Below, one piece after another: positions 52,738 to 62,012 of a stretch of 64,000 bases of DNA. Within the stretch, counting starts at the first letter, position 1. The number at the start of each line of letters is the position of its first letter. The notes beneath the pieces were generated by a model that saw only the letters and a program-made list of their open reading frames with translations, searched no databases and was not told the DNA's origin. The DNA is from Nocardia bhagyanarayanae (GTDB taxonomy: Bacteria; Actinomycetota; Actinomycetes; Mycobacteriales; Mycobacteriaceae): the NCBI RefSeq assembly GCF_006716565.1, contig NZ_VFPG01000001.1, positions 3,038,001 through 3,102,000 of the forward strand, read 5' to 3'. The position numbers and the translations under genes were made by a program.

Positions 52738-54225
52738 ATGTACTGGGTCGCGGGGCTTTTCGCCGCCGTGCTCGTCGCGTTCTCGAATCGGTACGGTTAC
52801 CACCGCGACGAGCTGTACTTTCTCGCGGCGGGCAAAAGGCCGGCGTGGGGTTACGCCGATCAGCCGCCGTTCACGCCGCTGGTCGCGCGGGCGGCATCGG
52901 CGATCGACCCCGAATCGCTGCCGCTGCTGCGGGCCCCGGCCGTGCTCGCGGCGACCCTGGTGGTGGTCTGCGCCGGGCTGATGGCTCGCGAATTCGGCGG
53001 TGGCCGCGGTGCGCAGACCTTGGCCGCCGCGGCGGTTGCCAGCGCGGCGCTGGTGCAGGGTGTCGGGCACACGTTGAGCACGGCGGTGTTCCATCTGGCG
53101 GCATGGTCGCTGCTGGGGTTGTTGCTGCTGCGGTTGTTGCGCGATGCCGTGCCCGGTTCCGACGTAACCGTGCGATCCGCTCGTCCGGTGACAGACCGTC
53201 GCGTCGATCCCCGCTGGTGGCCGGCGATCGGACTGGTGGCCGGGCTCGGCCTGCTGAACAAATCGCTGCTGATCTTTCCCGCGGCGGCGGTGGTTTTCGC
53301 GCTGCTCGTGGTCGGCTCACGAAAGGTGCTGGCCACCAAATACTTCGCCGCGGCAGTCGGGCTGGCGACGCTGCTCTGGGTGCCGTATCTGTGGTGGCAG
53401 GCGGACAACAGGTGGCCGCAGTGGGAGGTCGGGCGCGCTATCGCGGGCGGCTCGTCGGGCACATCGGATTCGCCGATCATGTTCGTGGTTCTGCAATTCG
53501 GGCTGATGGGTCCGCTGCTCACGCCGCTGTGGGGCTACGGGTTGTGGCGGTTGTGGCGGGAACCGCGGTATCGAGTTTTTCCTCTCACCTACGGTCTGCT
53601 GCTCGTCGTCTTCCTGCTGACCGGTGGCAAGGCCTATTACCTGGGTGGGATGTATCCGATCCTCCTCGCCGCCGGGGCGGTGCCGCTCGCGGCGTGGCTC
53701 GGTCGGGCGCGCGGGCGCTGGGCGGCGGCCGGGGCGATTGTGACGGTGAACGCGATCGGGTCGGCGGTGCTGTTCCTGCCGGTTCTTCCGGTCTCGGCGC
53801 TGCCCGGCTCGCCGATGCTCGCGATCAACTACGACGCGGGGGAGACCGTCGGATGGCCGGAGTTCGTCCGCGAAATCGGCGATATACGAGCGGGTTTGGG
53901 CCCCGACGTCACCATCCTCACGGACAACTACGGCGAGGCGGGCGCGATCGAACGCTTCGGCGCGCCCTACGACCTCCCCGCCCCGCATTCCGGCCACAAC
54001 GCCTACTGGTGGTGGGGCCCGCCGCCCGACACGGCCACCGAGATACTCACGGTCGGCATCGAACGCGACCGGCTCGCCGAACTGTGCACCGCCATCGAAC
54101 CGGCGGGCCGCATCGACAACGGCCTCGGCATCGACAACGACGAGCAGGACGAGCCGCTGTTCGTCTGCCGCGAACTCCGCGCACCGTGGCATGAACTCTG
54201 GCCGCGCGCAAAGCATCTCGGGTGA
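52738..54225 (+). CDS. GT39/ArnT-like membrane glycosyltransferase
   Basis: 495 residues with 9-11 membrane helices. The N-terminal FSNRYGYHRDELYFLAAGKRPAWGYADQPPF places acidic residues after the first helix, as in PMT/ArnT enzymes that use polyprenyl-phosphate sugars outside the membrane. A C-terminal soluble domain follows (about 370-495: DVTILTDNYGEAGAIERFG). ATG 52738 is preferred over ATG 52702. The acceptor may be a protein or lipid of the envelope. No glycan cluster surrounds it. Confidence 0.82.
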   Translation: MYWVAGLFAAVLVAFSNRYGYHRDELYFLAAGKRPAWGYADQPPFTPLVARAASAIDPESLPLLRAPAVLAATLVVVCAGLMAREFGGGRGAQTLAAAAVASAALVQGVGHTLSTAVFHLAAWSLLGLLLLRLLRDAVPGSDVTVRSARPVTDRRVDPRWWPAIGLVAGLGLLNKSLLIFPAAAVVFALLVVGSRKVLATKYFAAAVGLATLLWVPYLWWQADNRWPQWEVGRAIAGGSSGTSDSPIMFVVLQFGLMGPLLTPLWGYGLWRLWREPRYRVFPLTYGLLLVVFLLTGGKAYYLGGMYPILLAAGAVPLAAWLGRARGRWAAAGAIVTVNAIGSAVLFLPVLPVSALPGSPMLAINYDAGETVGWPEFVREIGDIRAGLGPDVTILTDNYGEAGAIERFGAPYDLPAPHSGHNAYWWWGPPPDTATEILTVGIERDRLAELCTAIEPAGRIDNGLGIDNDEQDEPLFVCRELRAPWHELWPRAKHLG

Positions 54226-54228
54226 GAA

Positions 54229-54990
54229 CTACAGTCCGTGCCGACGCAGGAAATCGTCGACGGTCTTCCACCACTCCTCGGGCCGCTCGATCATGAGCAC
54301 ATGCCCGGCCTGGATCTCGGTGTACTCCGCGCCGGGGATGGCGGCCGCGAGAGCCCGCGAGTTGGCCGGATGGATGAGCAGGTCGCCGGTGGCGTTCACC
54401 ACCAGGGTCGGCACCTCGATATGCGCCAAATCGTCCGTGGTGTCGACGTTTGCGACGAGCACTGCTTGCTGCCGGGTGCCGCCTGGAACGGATCCGGCCA
54501 TCTGGCGGACGAGCGCGTCGGCCGCCGTCGCGGACAGCGACTCGAGCTGGTCGGCCGAGAATCCCACCAGGGCCGAGAGCCGCGCGAATGTCTCGGTGTC
54601 ACCGAGATCGAGCAGATCCTGCCACGCCTTGGCGAGGATCCTGGCGCGGTTGTCCGCCTTCGAAAAGCCCGCGGCCAGAATCAATCCGCGAACCCGATCG
54701 GGATACCGCACCGCGGCGCGCACCGCGACTGTCGTGCCGAGCGAGTACCCGATGATCGTGAACGTCTCGACGCCCGCCCGCACTGCGGCCGCGACCAACG
54801 CGTCGGCCAATCCGTCGAGTTCGAGTCGGGTGTCGTCGCCCGGGTAATCGGAGGCCACCACGGTGTGCGACGCGGCCAGTGCCGGAATGATGCCGCCGAA
54901 GTTGCTCTCGATCGATCCGCTCGCTCCGTGCGCGAGGACGATGCCGGGTCCGGAACCGGTGACGGTGGTGGTCAGGGGAATCGCAGTCAT
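54229..54990 (-). CDS. Alpha/beta hydrolase
   Basis: 253 residues. Oxyanion-hole segment IVLAHGASGSIESNF, nucleophile elbow IIGYSLGTTVAVRAA with the catalytic Ser, the Asp region LVVNATGDLLIHPANS, and His in IQAGHVLMIERPEEW are all present. Substrate unknown. It is divergent from the MerR gene, with a perfect palindrome in the 59-bp gap, so it is probably that regulator's target. Confidence 0.9.
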   Translation of the reverse strand: MTAIPLTTTVTGSGPGIVLAHGASGSIESNFGGIIPALAASHTVVASDYPGDDTRLELDGLADALVAAAVRAGVETFTIIGYSLGTTVAVRAAVRYPDRVRGLILAAGFSKADNRARILAKAWQDLLDLGDTETFARLSALVGFSADQLESLSATAADALVRQMAGSVPGGTRQQAVLVANVDTTDDLAHIEVPTLVVNATGDLLIHPANSRALAAAIPGAEYTEIQAGHVLMIERPEEWWKTVDDFLRRHGL

Positions 54991-55007
54991 GCCGCCGAAG
55001 TTAGGTA

Positions 55008-55023
55008 TTCACATGGATGTGAA
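55008..55023. promoter_or_regulatory. Probable MerR operator
   Basis: Perfect palindrome TTCACAT-GG-ATGTGAA in the short divergent region between the hydrolase and MerR genes. Position and symmetry fit a MerR-type operator lying between the -35 and -10 elements. Confidence 0.6.
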
Positions 55024-55049
55024 GGCCAACCCGGAGTGAGCGGAGTCAC

Positions 55050-55415
55050 ATGCTGATCGGAGACTTGTCGCGGGCTTGTGGCGTGAGCCCACGGCTGTTG
55101 CGCTACTACGAGGAACAGGGTCTGTTGCTGCCAGGCAGAGATGCCAAGGGCTACCGCGTCTACGGCGAGGACGCACCCGTGCGGGTCGCGCGTATTCGCG
55201 AATTGCTCTCGGCCGGAATGTCGACGGAGGACATCCGCGGTCTGCTGCCCTGCCTGCGGGATCCGACGCGATGGGTGGTGCCCTGCGACGAATCGCTCGG
55301 CATCGTCGAACAGCGTTACGCCGAACTCGACGGCAAGATCGCCGAACTGGCGCGGAAGCGCGCCCTGCTCGGCGTCCAGCGCGATGCCATTCGTGGCTGG
55401 CTCGCGCGCGAGTGA
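55050..55415 (+). CDS. MerR-family transcriptional regulator
   Basis: 121 residues. The N-terminal winged helix is typical (MLIGDLSRACGVSPRLLRYYEEQGLLLPGRDAKGYRVY), followed by ARIRELLSAGMSTEDIRGLLPCL and a C-terminal dimerisation coiled coil (IVEQRYAELDGKIAELARKRALL). The effector region is minimal, with Cys in LLPCLRD and VVPCDESL that could sense oxidants or metals. Controls itself and the divergent hydrolase by inference. Confidence 0.9.
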   Translation: MLIGDLSRACGVSPRLLRYYEEQGLLLPGRDAKGYRVYGEDAPVRVARIRELLSAGMSTEDIRGLLPCLRDPTRWVVPCDESLGIVEQRYAELDGKIAELARKRALLGVQRDAIRGWLARE

Positions 55416-55439
55416 CGCGCGAGCATTAGCGTATGCCGC

Positions 55440-56405
55440 ATGCCATCAGGGATGGGGAGTAAGCGTTTCGGTGCCGCGATCGCGACGATCGCGGCGGGAT
55501 TGGTCATCGGATCACCCACGGCCAATGGTGATTTCGTGCCCGCGTCCTGTGCGCAGGGCTGGGGCGTGGAGACCGTGGTCGAGGGTGTCGGCAATCTGGA
55601 GAATCTCGACAGCGACGGTGCGGGCGGGTTCTACGTCACCGGCATCCTCGACGGCTTCCTCGCCCACGTCGACGCCTCCGGTCGCTTCGAACCGCTGGTC
55701 ACGGGGCTCGATCACCCGGCGGGCGTGCGTGTGGTCGGTCGCTCCGTGTACTTCCTGACCGGCGACGGTATCGACGCCGCGCCGGGCACGTTGCGGCGCT
55801 ACGACATCGACACCGGTGCCGTCGAGGTCCTGCTGACCGGCCTGAACGGACCGAACGGACTGCTGGTGCTTCCCGACGGTGACCTGCTGTTCACCACCAT
55901 CGGCGTCAAGGCCCCGCCGACCGGCATCTCGCGCTACCGCCCGTCCACCGGCGAATACACCAAGACCTGGTCGGCGCTGCCGCTGACCAACGGGCTCGCG
56001 CTCGCTCCCGACGGCCGGTCGATCTACACCGACAGCCTGGAACTGAAGATCTTCCGCATCCCGCTGGACGCGCCGAACAGCCCGAGCGTCGTCACGGGCG
56101 TCCCGCGACTGCTCGCACTGCCCGACGACATGGAGGCCACCCGCGACGGCCTGCTGTTCGTCGCCGATCACACGCTGGGCGCCGTCTACCAGGTCGACAC
56201 CGCCACCGGCTCCGCCTGCGCCATCATCACCGGGTTGATCAAGCCGGGTCCGTTCCGCAATCCGCCGGACGGCGCGACCTCGGTGCGCATCGTGCGCGAC
56301 GGCGCCAACTGGGCGCTGTACGTCACGAGCATGGACGGCGCGCTGCGCCGCCTGCGTCCACCGTCCGGTCTCGACCTGACGCCCGCCGACGAACGGCGGC
56401 GATAA
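55440..56405 (+). CDS. Secreted beta-propeller protein (SMP-30/ScyD-like)
   Basis: 321 residues. A signal peptide (about 1-30) is followed by beta-propeller blades: GVGNLENLDSDGAGGFYVTG, GLDHPAGVRVVGRSVYFLTGDG, GLNGPNGLLVLPDGDLLFTT, LPLTNGLALAPDGRSIYTD and LPDDMEATRDGLLFVADHTLG. This layout matches SMP-30/strictosidine-synthase-like propellers. The family includes lactonases but the metal ligands cannot be confirmed here. A putative -10 (TAGCGT) lies close to the ATG, so the message may be leaderless. Confidence 0.8.
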   Translation: MPSGMGSKRFGAAIATIAAGLVIGSPTANGDFVPASCAQGWGVETVVEGVGNLENLDSDGAGGFYVTGILDGFLAHVDASGRFEPLVTGLDHPAGVRVVGRSVYFLTGDGIDAAPGTLRRYDIDTGAVEVLLTGLNGPNGLLVLPDGDLLFTTIGVKAPPTGISRYRPSTGEYTKTWSALPLTNGLALAPDGRSIYTDSLELKIFRIPLDAPNSPSVVTGVPRLLALPDDMEATRDGLLFVADHTLGAVYQVDTATGSACAIITGLIKPGPFRNPPDGATSVRIVRDGANWALYVTSMDGALRRLRPPSGLDLTPADERRR

Positions 56406-56451
56406 CCGGAACCTGCGCCTCGGCGTCCGCGCGCCAAGTAGGTTGGCGGTC

Positions 56452-56979
56452 ATGGTGGATTCCCGAGCACTCGAACCCCTCGAGATGGTTCCGGCGACCA
56501 CGGCCGACGCCGCTCCCATCATCGCGATGCGCGATGGCTTGGCGCGCTGGATGGTGGCCAACGGCATCGCGCAGTGGCTGCCCGGCGAGTACCCCGTCGC
56601 GATCCTCGCGCGGGAGGCGGCGCGCGGCGAATGGTACGTGCGGCGCGAGCCGACCGGCGAGGTGCTGGCGGCCGTGCGGCTGATCTGGCACGACCCCGAT
56701 TTCTGGGGACCGGACGAGATCGAGGCCGGTTATGTGCACGGACTCATGGTCGCGCCGAGCCATCGCGGCCGGGGTCTCGGCGCGCGCGCTCTCGCGTTCT
56801 GCGCCGAACGCACGATTGCGCGCGGGCTGGACCGCCAGCGGCTGGACACCGCCGCGGACAACCGGGCCCTCCGGAAGTATTACGCCGCACAGGGTTTCAC
56901 CGAGCTGCGGGAGACGACGCTGCCGCCGCAGTTCCACGGCACCGACCGCGTCGTCCTGATGGAGAAGCCGCTGAGCTGA
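56452..56979 (+). CDS. GNAT-family N-acetyltransferase
   Basis: 175 residues from ATG 56452. GNAT fold with the acetyl-CoA loop VAPSHRGRGLGARALAFCAERT and the following strand LDRQRLDTAADNRALRKYYAAQGF. TAGGTT ends 7 bases before the ATG and no ribosome site is present, so the message is probably leaderless. The stop codon abuts the stop of the convergent hisN. Substrate unknown. Confidence 0.88.
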   Translation: MVDSRALEPLEMVPATTADAAPIIAMRDGLARWMVANGIAQWLPGEYPVAILAREAARGEWYVRREPTGEVLAAVRLIWHDPDFWGPDEIEAGYVHGLMVAPSHRGRGLGARALAFCAERTIARGLDRQRLDTAADNRALRKYYAAQGFTELRETTLPPQFHGTDRVVLMEKPLS

Positions 56980-57765
56980 TCAGCGCGCGAAGCGGGACAG
57001 CACCGCCTCGTGCAACAGCCCGTTCGTCGCGACGGCGTCGCCGCCGTGCGGTCCCGGCGTGCCGGACAGCGACGTGAACGCCCCGCCCGCCTCGCGGACC
57101 AGGATGTCGAGAGCGGCCAGATCCCACAGCGACACTTCGGGTTCCGTGGCGATGTCGACCGCGCCCTCGGCGAGCAGGCAGTAGCTGAAGAAATCGCCGT
57201 AGCCGCGCACCCGCCACACGTCGTCGGTGAGCGCGAGGAAGTCCTCGCGCATGCCGCGCTCGCGCCAGCCGGACAGGCTGGAGAAGGCCAGGCTCGCCGA
57301 GTCGAGCTCGGCGACGGCGGACACCGAGATCGGGTGCGGCGCACCGGGATGGAACATGGTCCAGGCCCCCGAACCGGCCGCCGCCCACCAGCGCCGCGCC
57401 AGCGCGGGCGCGCTCACCACGCCCACCACCGGCACTCCGTCCTCCAGCAGCGCGATCAGGCTGGCCCAGATCGGCACGCCGCGCACGAAGTTCTTGGTGC
57501 CGTCGATCGGGTCGACCACCCACTGCCGTCCGGCGAATTCCGCGTCGCCGCCGAACTCCTCGCCGAGCACCGAGTCCGCCGGCCGTTCGTGCGTCAGCAT
57601 GTGGCGGATCGCCCGCTCCACCGCGAGGTCGGCGTCCGAGACCGGGGTCAGGTCCGGCTTCGCGTCCACCTTCAGGTCCAGCGCGCCGAACCGCGCCTTG
57701 GTGATCGAGTCGGCCGCGTCGGCCAGCCGCAACGCGAGTTCCAGGTCAGAGGTGTGAGCAGCCAC
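56980..57765 (-). CDS. hisN: Histidinol-phosphatase (inositol-monophosphatase-like)
   Basis: 261 residues from GTG 57765. Metal-site motifs of the IMPase superfamily are complete: [21 protein letters not shown] and [18 protein letters not shown]. The [14 protein letters not shown] wording and length match actinobacterial HisN (Rv3137), which removes phosphate from histidinol phosphate in histidine synthesis. TAGGGT lies 8 bases before the GTG and no ribosome site is visible, suggesting a leaderless message. In M. tuberculosis this gene is near the fadE24-fadE23 pair, as here within 6 kb. Confidence 0.88.
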   Translation of the reverse strand: MAAHTSDLELALRLADAADSITKARFGALDLKVDAKPDLTPVSDADLAVERAIRHMLTHERPADSVLGEEFGGDAEFAGRQWVVDPIDGTKNFVRGVPIWASLIALLEDGVPVVGVVSAPALARRWWAAAGSGAWTMFHPGAPHPISVSAVAELDSASLAFSSLSGWRERGMREDFLALTDDVWRVRGYGDFFSYCLLAEGAVDIATEPEVSLWDLAALDILVREAGGAFTSLSGTPGPHGGDAVATNGLLHEAVLSRFAR

Positions 57766-57778
57766 GTCCGCAAACCCT

Positions 57779-57908
57779 AGTAGACACTGCCGGACGGAGT
57801 CCGTCGACAGCCCGCGCACGGCCGGAGCGAAGGCGGAGGTACGCCTAGTAGACGCAGCCGGACGCAGTCCGTCGACAGCCCGCGCATGGCCGCAGCGACG
57901 GTACGCCT
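57779..57908 (+). repeat. Two tandem copies of the dispersed intergenic repeat
   Basis: Unit 1 (57779-57846) and unit 2 (57847-57908, one short deletion) share GCCGGACG-AGTCCGTCGACAGCCCGCGC, a GGCCG-AGCGA stretch and GGTACGCCTA. The CGGAC-GGA-GTCCG part can form a small hairpin. A third partial start follows (TAATGGACGCGGCCGG). The array lies between the divergent 5' end of hisN and the FMN-reductase stop. Confidence 0.85.
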
Positions 57909-57939
57909 AATGGACGCGGCCGGATCGACAAAGCGCGCC

Positions 57940-58530
57940 TCAGGCGGCGACCGACGCAGATCGTGCGGCGGCCAGCGCGGAGGCCCACCAGTGCAGGCGG
58001 TCGAGCATCGTCTGCGCCGCGGCGGCGGGCTCCTCCGGTTCGCGCAGCCGACCCGCTTCGTCGAAGAGCAGGTAGTAGCGCGGGAAGGAGACGTACTCGC
58101 GGACCGTGTGCGCGTTCAGCTCGTTGAAGATCTGCCGCAGGTGCTCGATCGCGAGCAGCCCGCCGCTGCCGCCGCTGTAGCCGACGAACCCGATCGCCTT
58201 GGCGTCCCACTGGGTGAAGTGCCAGTCGATGGCCGCCTTGAGCGCGGCCGGGTAGCTGCGGTTGTAGTCGGGGGTGACGATGACGTACGCGTCGGCGGCG
58301 GCGAGCCGCGCGCTGAGATCGACCATGCCCTCGGGGCGCGGCGGGTTCGGTTCCATGGCGGGCGGGACAGCGGGCAGCGCGAGCGGCAGGTCCGCGTCCG
58401 CGAGGTCGATCACGTCGACCTCGAAGCCGCCGTACCGAGCGGCCTGCTCGGCGAACCATCCGGCCACCGTGGGACCGAACCGCCCCTCCCGGACGCTGCC
58501 GATGATCACCGCGAGCCTGAGTGACGACAT
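57940..58530 (-). CDS. NADPH-dependent FMN reductase family protein
   Basis: 196 residues. Flavodoxin-like fold with LAVIIGSVREGRFGPTVAGW (FMN phosphate loop), YVIVTPDYNRSYPAALKAAIDW and FVGYSGGSGGLLAIEHLR, all diagnostic of the chromate/azo/FMN reductase family. Cytoplasmic. It is divergent from an XRE-family regulator 147 bp away that probably controls it. Confidence 0.92.
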   Translation of the reverse strand: MSSLRLAVIIGSVREGRFGPTVAGWFAEQAARYGGFEVDVIDLADADLPLALPAVPPAMEPNPPRPEGMVDLSARLAAADAYVIVTPDYNRSYPAALKAAIDWHFTQWDAKAIGFVGYSGGSGGLLAIEHLRQIFNELNAHTVREYVSFPRYYLLFDEAGRLREPEEPAAAAQTMLDRLHWWASALAAARSASVAA

Positions 58531-58676
58531 TGCTGTTCTCCTTGCGAGTCGAGGGCGGCCGGTGCGACCGCCGTATCTCGAATCTGCTGCGCGGCAGCGT
58601 CGGGCTGGTAGACCGCGCGGAGAGTGGTAGTGGCAGGGCCACCCTGGCGGCGGGGTGCCCTTGTACCGTTCGAAGG

Positions 58677-59534
58677 GTGAGCGACAACGAGCTTGGCCTG
58701 TTTCTGCGGAGCAGGCGCGAAGCGGTCAGTCCGGCGCGGGTCGGCCTGCCTGCGGGCCCGCGCAGGCGCACCCCTGGCCTGCGCCGCGCCGAGCTGGCCA
58801 CCGTGGCCGGGGTGAGTGTCGAATACATCACCCGGCTGGAGCAGGGACGCGACCGTCATCCCTCGCCGCCGGTGCTCTCCGCGCTGGCCGACGCGCTCCA
58901 GCTCACGCCGAGCGAACGCATCCACCTGCATCGCCTGACCAAGTCCGCCGACCCGGGCTTCACCTGCATGGGCGGCGCGCAGCCGAACCGTCAGGTGCGT
59001 GCGACCGTGCGCGCCGTGCTCGATCATCTGGATCCGGCGGCCGCGGTCGTGGTCAATCGACTCGGCGAGGTGCTCGCCTGCACCGACGGCTACCGCAGGT
59101 TGATGGGTCCGACGGGCCTGCTCGACTCCGACCCCTTCGCCAACCTCGCGCGTTTCGTCTTCGCCGACCCACGCGCCCGCGAGGTCTATCCGGACTGGGA
59201 TCACGTGGCCGACCAGCAGGTCGCGACGCTGAAGCAGGGACCATTCCGCGCTGATCCGGCCATCGCGGCGCTGGCCGACGAACTCACCGTCGTCGCGGGC
59301 GACGAGTTCACCCGGCGGGTGGCGAGCGTTCCGAGCTTGCCCGCCGCCACCGGTATCGCCCGGCTGGCGCACCCCACGGCCGGTCCGCTGCGGCTGGCCT
59401 ACGAAACCCTCGACCTGTTCGCCGACGACGACCAGCAGATAATCGTCCATCTCCCCGCCGACGACGCCACGGCGGCGGCACTGGACGCGTTGGCGGGTCG
59501 CCGCCCGGGGCAGCTGCGCGCGGTCTCCGGTTGA
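58677..59534 (+). CDS. XRE-family regulator with MmyB-like ligand domain
   Basis: 285 residues from GTG 58677. The N-terminal HTH (LGLFLRSRREAVSP.., RTPGLRRAELATVAGVSVEYITRLEQGRDRHPSPPVLSALADAL) and the C-terminal PAS-like MmyB domain (AAAVVVNRLGEVLACTDGYRRLM, FADPRAREVYPDWD) are both complete. Such regulators usually repress a divergent oxidoreductase gene and are thought to bind fatty acids; the divergent FMN reductase fits. TACCGT lies 7 bases before the GTG; probably leaderless. Confidence 0.9.
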   Translation: MSDNELGLFLRSRREAVSPARVGLPAGPRRRTPGLRRAELATVAGVSVEYITRLEQGRDRHPSPPVLSALADALQLTPSERIHLHRLTKSADPGFTCMGGAQPNRQVRATVRAVLDHLDPAAAVVVNRLGEVLACTDGYRRLMGPTGLLDSDPFANLARFVFADPRAREVYPDWDHVADQQVATLKQGPFRADPAIAALADELTVVAGDEFTRRVASVPSLPAATGIARLAHPTAGPLRLAYETLDLFADDDQQIIVHLPADDATAAALDALAGRRPGQLRAVSG

Positions 59535-59599
59535 GGTGTGCCGGGAAATCGCGGGCGCGCTTTTCGTGGTATCGACCGGGACCGGTAGCCTAGTAGACC

Positions 59600-60718
59600 G
59601 TGCATCCTGATGTTTCCGCTGATCTCGCCGAACTCGACGCCACGCTGAAGACGGTCGAGTCGGTCCTCGACATCGAGGAACTGCGCCGCCGCATCGATGA
59701 GCTCGAGCACCAGGCGGCCGATCCCGACCTGTGGAACGACCAGGACCACGCTCAGCAGGTGACCAGCGAGTTGTCCCACGCGCAGGGCGAGCTGCGCCGG
59801 GTCGAGGAGCTGCGCCAGCGGCTCGACGACCTGCCGGTCCTCTACGAACTGGCCGAGGGCGAGGAGGGCGAGGCCCGCACCCAGGCCCTCGCCGAGGCCG
59901 ACGCCGAACGCGCCGCGCTGCACGGCGACGTGGAGGCGATGGAGGTCCGCACCCTGCTCTCCGGCGAGTACGACAAGCGCGAGGCGCTGGTCAACATCCG
60001 CTCCGGCGCCGGTGGCGACGACGCCGCCGACTGGGCCGAGATGCTGATGCGCATGTACATCCGCTGGGCGGACCGGCACAAGTACCCGGTCGAGGTGTAC
60101 GACACCTCCTACGCCGAGGGTCAGGGCATCAAGAGCGCCACCTTCGCGGTGAAGACGCCCTACGCCTACGGCACCCTCTCGGTCGAGATGGGCACCCACC
60201 GCCTGGTGCGGATCAGCCCGTTCGACAACCAGGGCCGCCGCCAGACCTCGTTCGCCGAGGTCGAGGTGCTACCTGTGGTCGAGACCACCGACCACATCGA
60301 GGTGCCCGAGACCGAGATCCGCGTCGACGTATACCGCTCCTCGGGCCCCGGTGGTCAGAGCGTCAACACCACCGACTCCGCGGTGCGCATCACGCACATC
60401 CCGACCGGCATCGTCGTCACCTGCCAGAACGAGAAGTCCCAACTCCAGAACAAGATCTCGGCCATGCGCGTGCTGCAGGCCAAGCTGCTGGAGCGCAAGC
60501 GGCAGGAGGAGCGCGCCGAGATGGACGCGCTGAAGACCAACGAGGGCGCGTCCTGGGGCAACCAGATGCGCTCCTACGTGCTGCACCCCTACCAGATGGT
60601 CAAGGACCTGCGCACCGCGCACGAGGTGAACAACCCGACCGCGGTGCTGGACGGCGACATCGACGGTTTCATCGAATCCGGTATCCGGTGGCGCATGCGG
60701 GAAAGCCAGAACCAGTGA
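59600..60718 (+). CDS. prfB: Peptide chain release factor 2
   Basis: 372 residues. RF2 hallmarks are present: the SPF stop-codon-recognition motif in [16 protein letters not shown] and the catalytic GGQ in [18 protein letters not shown]. It reads through without a frameshift, so there is no programmed +1 site like that of E. coli prfB. GTG 59600 follows TAGCCT by 8 bases with no ribosome site, pointing to a leaderless message. It heads the conserved prfB-mscS-small protein-ftsE-ftsX block. Confidence 0.97.
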   Translation: MHPDVSADLAELDATLKTVESVLDIEELRRRIDELEHQAADPDLWNDQDHAQQVTSELSHAQGELRRVEELRQRLDDLPVLYELAEGEEGEARTQALAEADAERAALHGDVEAMEVRTLLSGEYDKREALVNIRSGAGGDDAADWAEMLMRMYIRWADRHKYPVEVYDTSYAEGQGIKSATFAVKTPYAYGTLSVEMGTHRLVRISPFDNQGRRQTSFAEVEVLPVVETTDHIEVPETEIRVDVYRSSGPGGQSVNTTDSAVRITHIPTGIVVTCQNEKSQLQNKISAMRVLQAKLLERKRQEERAEMDALKTNEGASWGNQMRSYVLHPYQMVKDLRTAHEVNNPTAVLDGDIDGFIESGIRWRMRESQNQ

Positions 60719-60935
60719 GAACTCTCGGCATTCGTCGGCGCAGGCGCGAAGGCTGAGCCGAATTGGTTCTCGGAACTCGCCGCGCTTCCGAAGTCGCGGC
60801 AGCCGCCGGCGCAGGCGGGAGCAGGCGAATCAGTTTGCGGCGCGTGGCATTCCGGTGCGACGCGCGGCCCGGCTCGGCGCTCCGTTGTAGCCTGTCTGGC
60901 GTGCGTGTCGCGGATGGTGTGAAACGGCAACAGGG

Positions 60936-61793
60936 ATGGTCGCGGTGATCGCGGCGGCGTCCGCCGCGGATTCCACGGCGTGGCTGCGTTCCAGCGGCCT
61001 GGAGATCGTGCTGCTGATCCTCGGCGCGATGTTGTTCAGCCGGTTCGCCACCTTCGTGCGCGACCGGGTCACGAGCAAGATCGACGCCGGGTTCCGCAGC
61101 AGCGACGCGCTGGTGCGGACGGAGGCGGCCAAGCATCGGCACGCGCTGGCCCAGGTGCTCACCTGGGTGGTGCTGACCATCGTCTACGTGCTGGTCGGCA
61201 TGGAGGTGTTGCAGCGGCTCGGCTTTCAGGTGACCGGTCTGGTCGCGCCCGCCGCGGTGCTCGGCGCCGCGCTGGGTTTCGGCGCGCAGCGCATCGTGCA
61301 GGACATTCTGGCCGGATTCTTCCTGATCACCGAGCGGCAGTACGGATTCGGTGACGTAGTTCGCATCGCCGTGACTGGAGCCGCGGAGGTGGCCGAGGGT
61401 ACGGTCGAGGACGTCACGCTGCGGATCACCACGTTGCGCAACGCCGACGGCGAGGTGATCACCGTGCCGAACGGGCAGATCGTCAAAGTGACCAATCTGT
61501 CGAAGGATTGGGCGCGCGCCGCGATCGACGTTCCGGTGGCGGCCAGCGCCGACATCACCAGGGTGAACGAGATATTGCACAAGGTAGGAGCCGAAGCGTT
61601 CCGCGACCGAAGGCTCGAGCCGCTGCTGCTCGACGAACCCACCGTGATGGGCGTGGACGACCTCACCATGGACCAGATGAACATCCGAATGGTTGCCCGG
61701 ACGTTGCCGGGCAAGCAGTTCGAGGTCGGACGCGAGCTGCGGGTCCGAGTGGCCGCGGCCTTGCGCCGGGAAGGTATCAGTGAAACCACGTAA
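60936..61793 (+). CDS. Mechanosensitive channel (MscS family)
   Basis: 285 residues. Three N-terminal helices (LEIVLLILGAMLFSRF, ALAQVLTWVVLTIVYVLVGMEVL, and the pore-lining VAPAAVLGAALGFGAQRIVQDILAGFFLI), then the beta domain FGDVVRIAV..GTVEDVTLRITTLRNADGEVITVPNGQIVKVTN, a textbook MscS signature. It opens under membrane tension to release solutes. The position between prfB and ftsE matches M. tuberculosis (Rv3104c region). Confidence 0.92.
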   Translation: MVAVIAAASAADSTAWLRSSGLEIVLLILGAMLFSRFATFVRDRVTSKIDAGFRSSDALVRTEAAKHRHALAQVLTWVVLTIVYVLVGMEVLQRLGFQVTGLVAPAAVLGAALGFGAQRIVQDILAGFFLITERQYGFGDVVRIAVTGAAEVAEGTVEDVTLRITTLRNADGEVITVPNGQIVKVTNLSKDWARAAIDVPVAASADITRVNEILHKVGAEAFRDRRLEPLLLDEPTVMGVDDLTMDQMNIRMVARTLPGKQFEVGRELRVRVAAALRREGISETT

Positions 61794-61938
61794 ATCGACC
61801 GCGATCCTCGGGGCCGCCTGGGTCGCGACATTCGTGTTGTACCTGTTCGTCAAGCCTGATCAACCGGCTGCGACCGGGATCACCCAGGTCGTGAACGCCG
61901 TACCCGCCGTGGCGAATACGGAGCAGGCCGGGCAGTAG
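61780..61938 (+). CDS. Small single-helix membrane protein
   Basis: 52 residues from GTG 61780, with GGGAAGG 5 bases ahead, overlapping the end of the mscS-like gene by 14 bases. One hydrophobic helix ([19 protein letters not shown]) and a short outside tail rich in Ala, Pro and Val. A small membrane protein gene occupies the same place in mycobacteria (Rv3103c), though longer there. Function unknown; coupled translation with the channel is likely. Confidence 0.75.
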   Translation: MKPRKSTAILGAAWVATFVLYLFVKPDQPAATGITQVVNAVPAVANTEQAGQ

Positions 61939-62012
61939 CCGCCGCTCGGGGCTGGATGGTAGCTGCGTATCCGGGGTGGATGCGCGGGTTTAGCTGGTTA
62001 CACTGGCTCCCC

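Noticed and set aside
59600-60718. Programmed +1 frameshift in prfB
   Set aside because: The whole RF2 reads in one frame with no early in-frame TGA.
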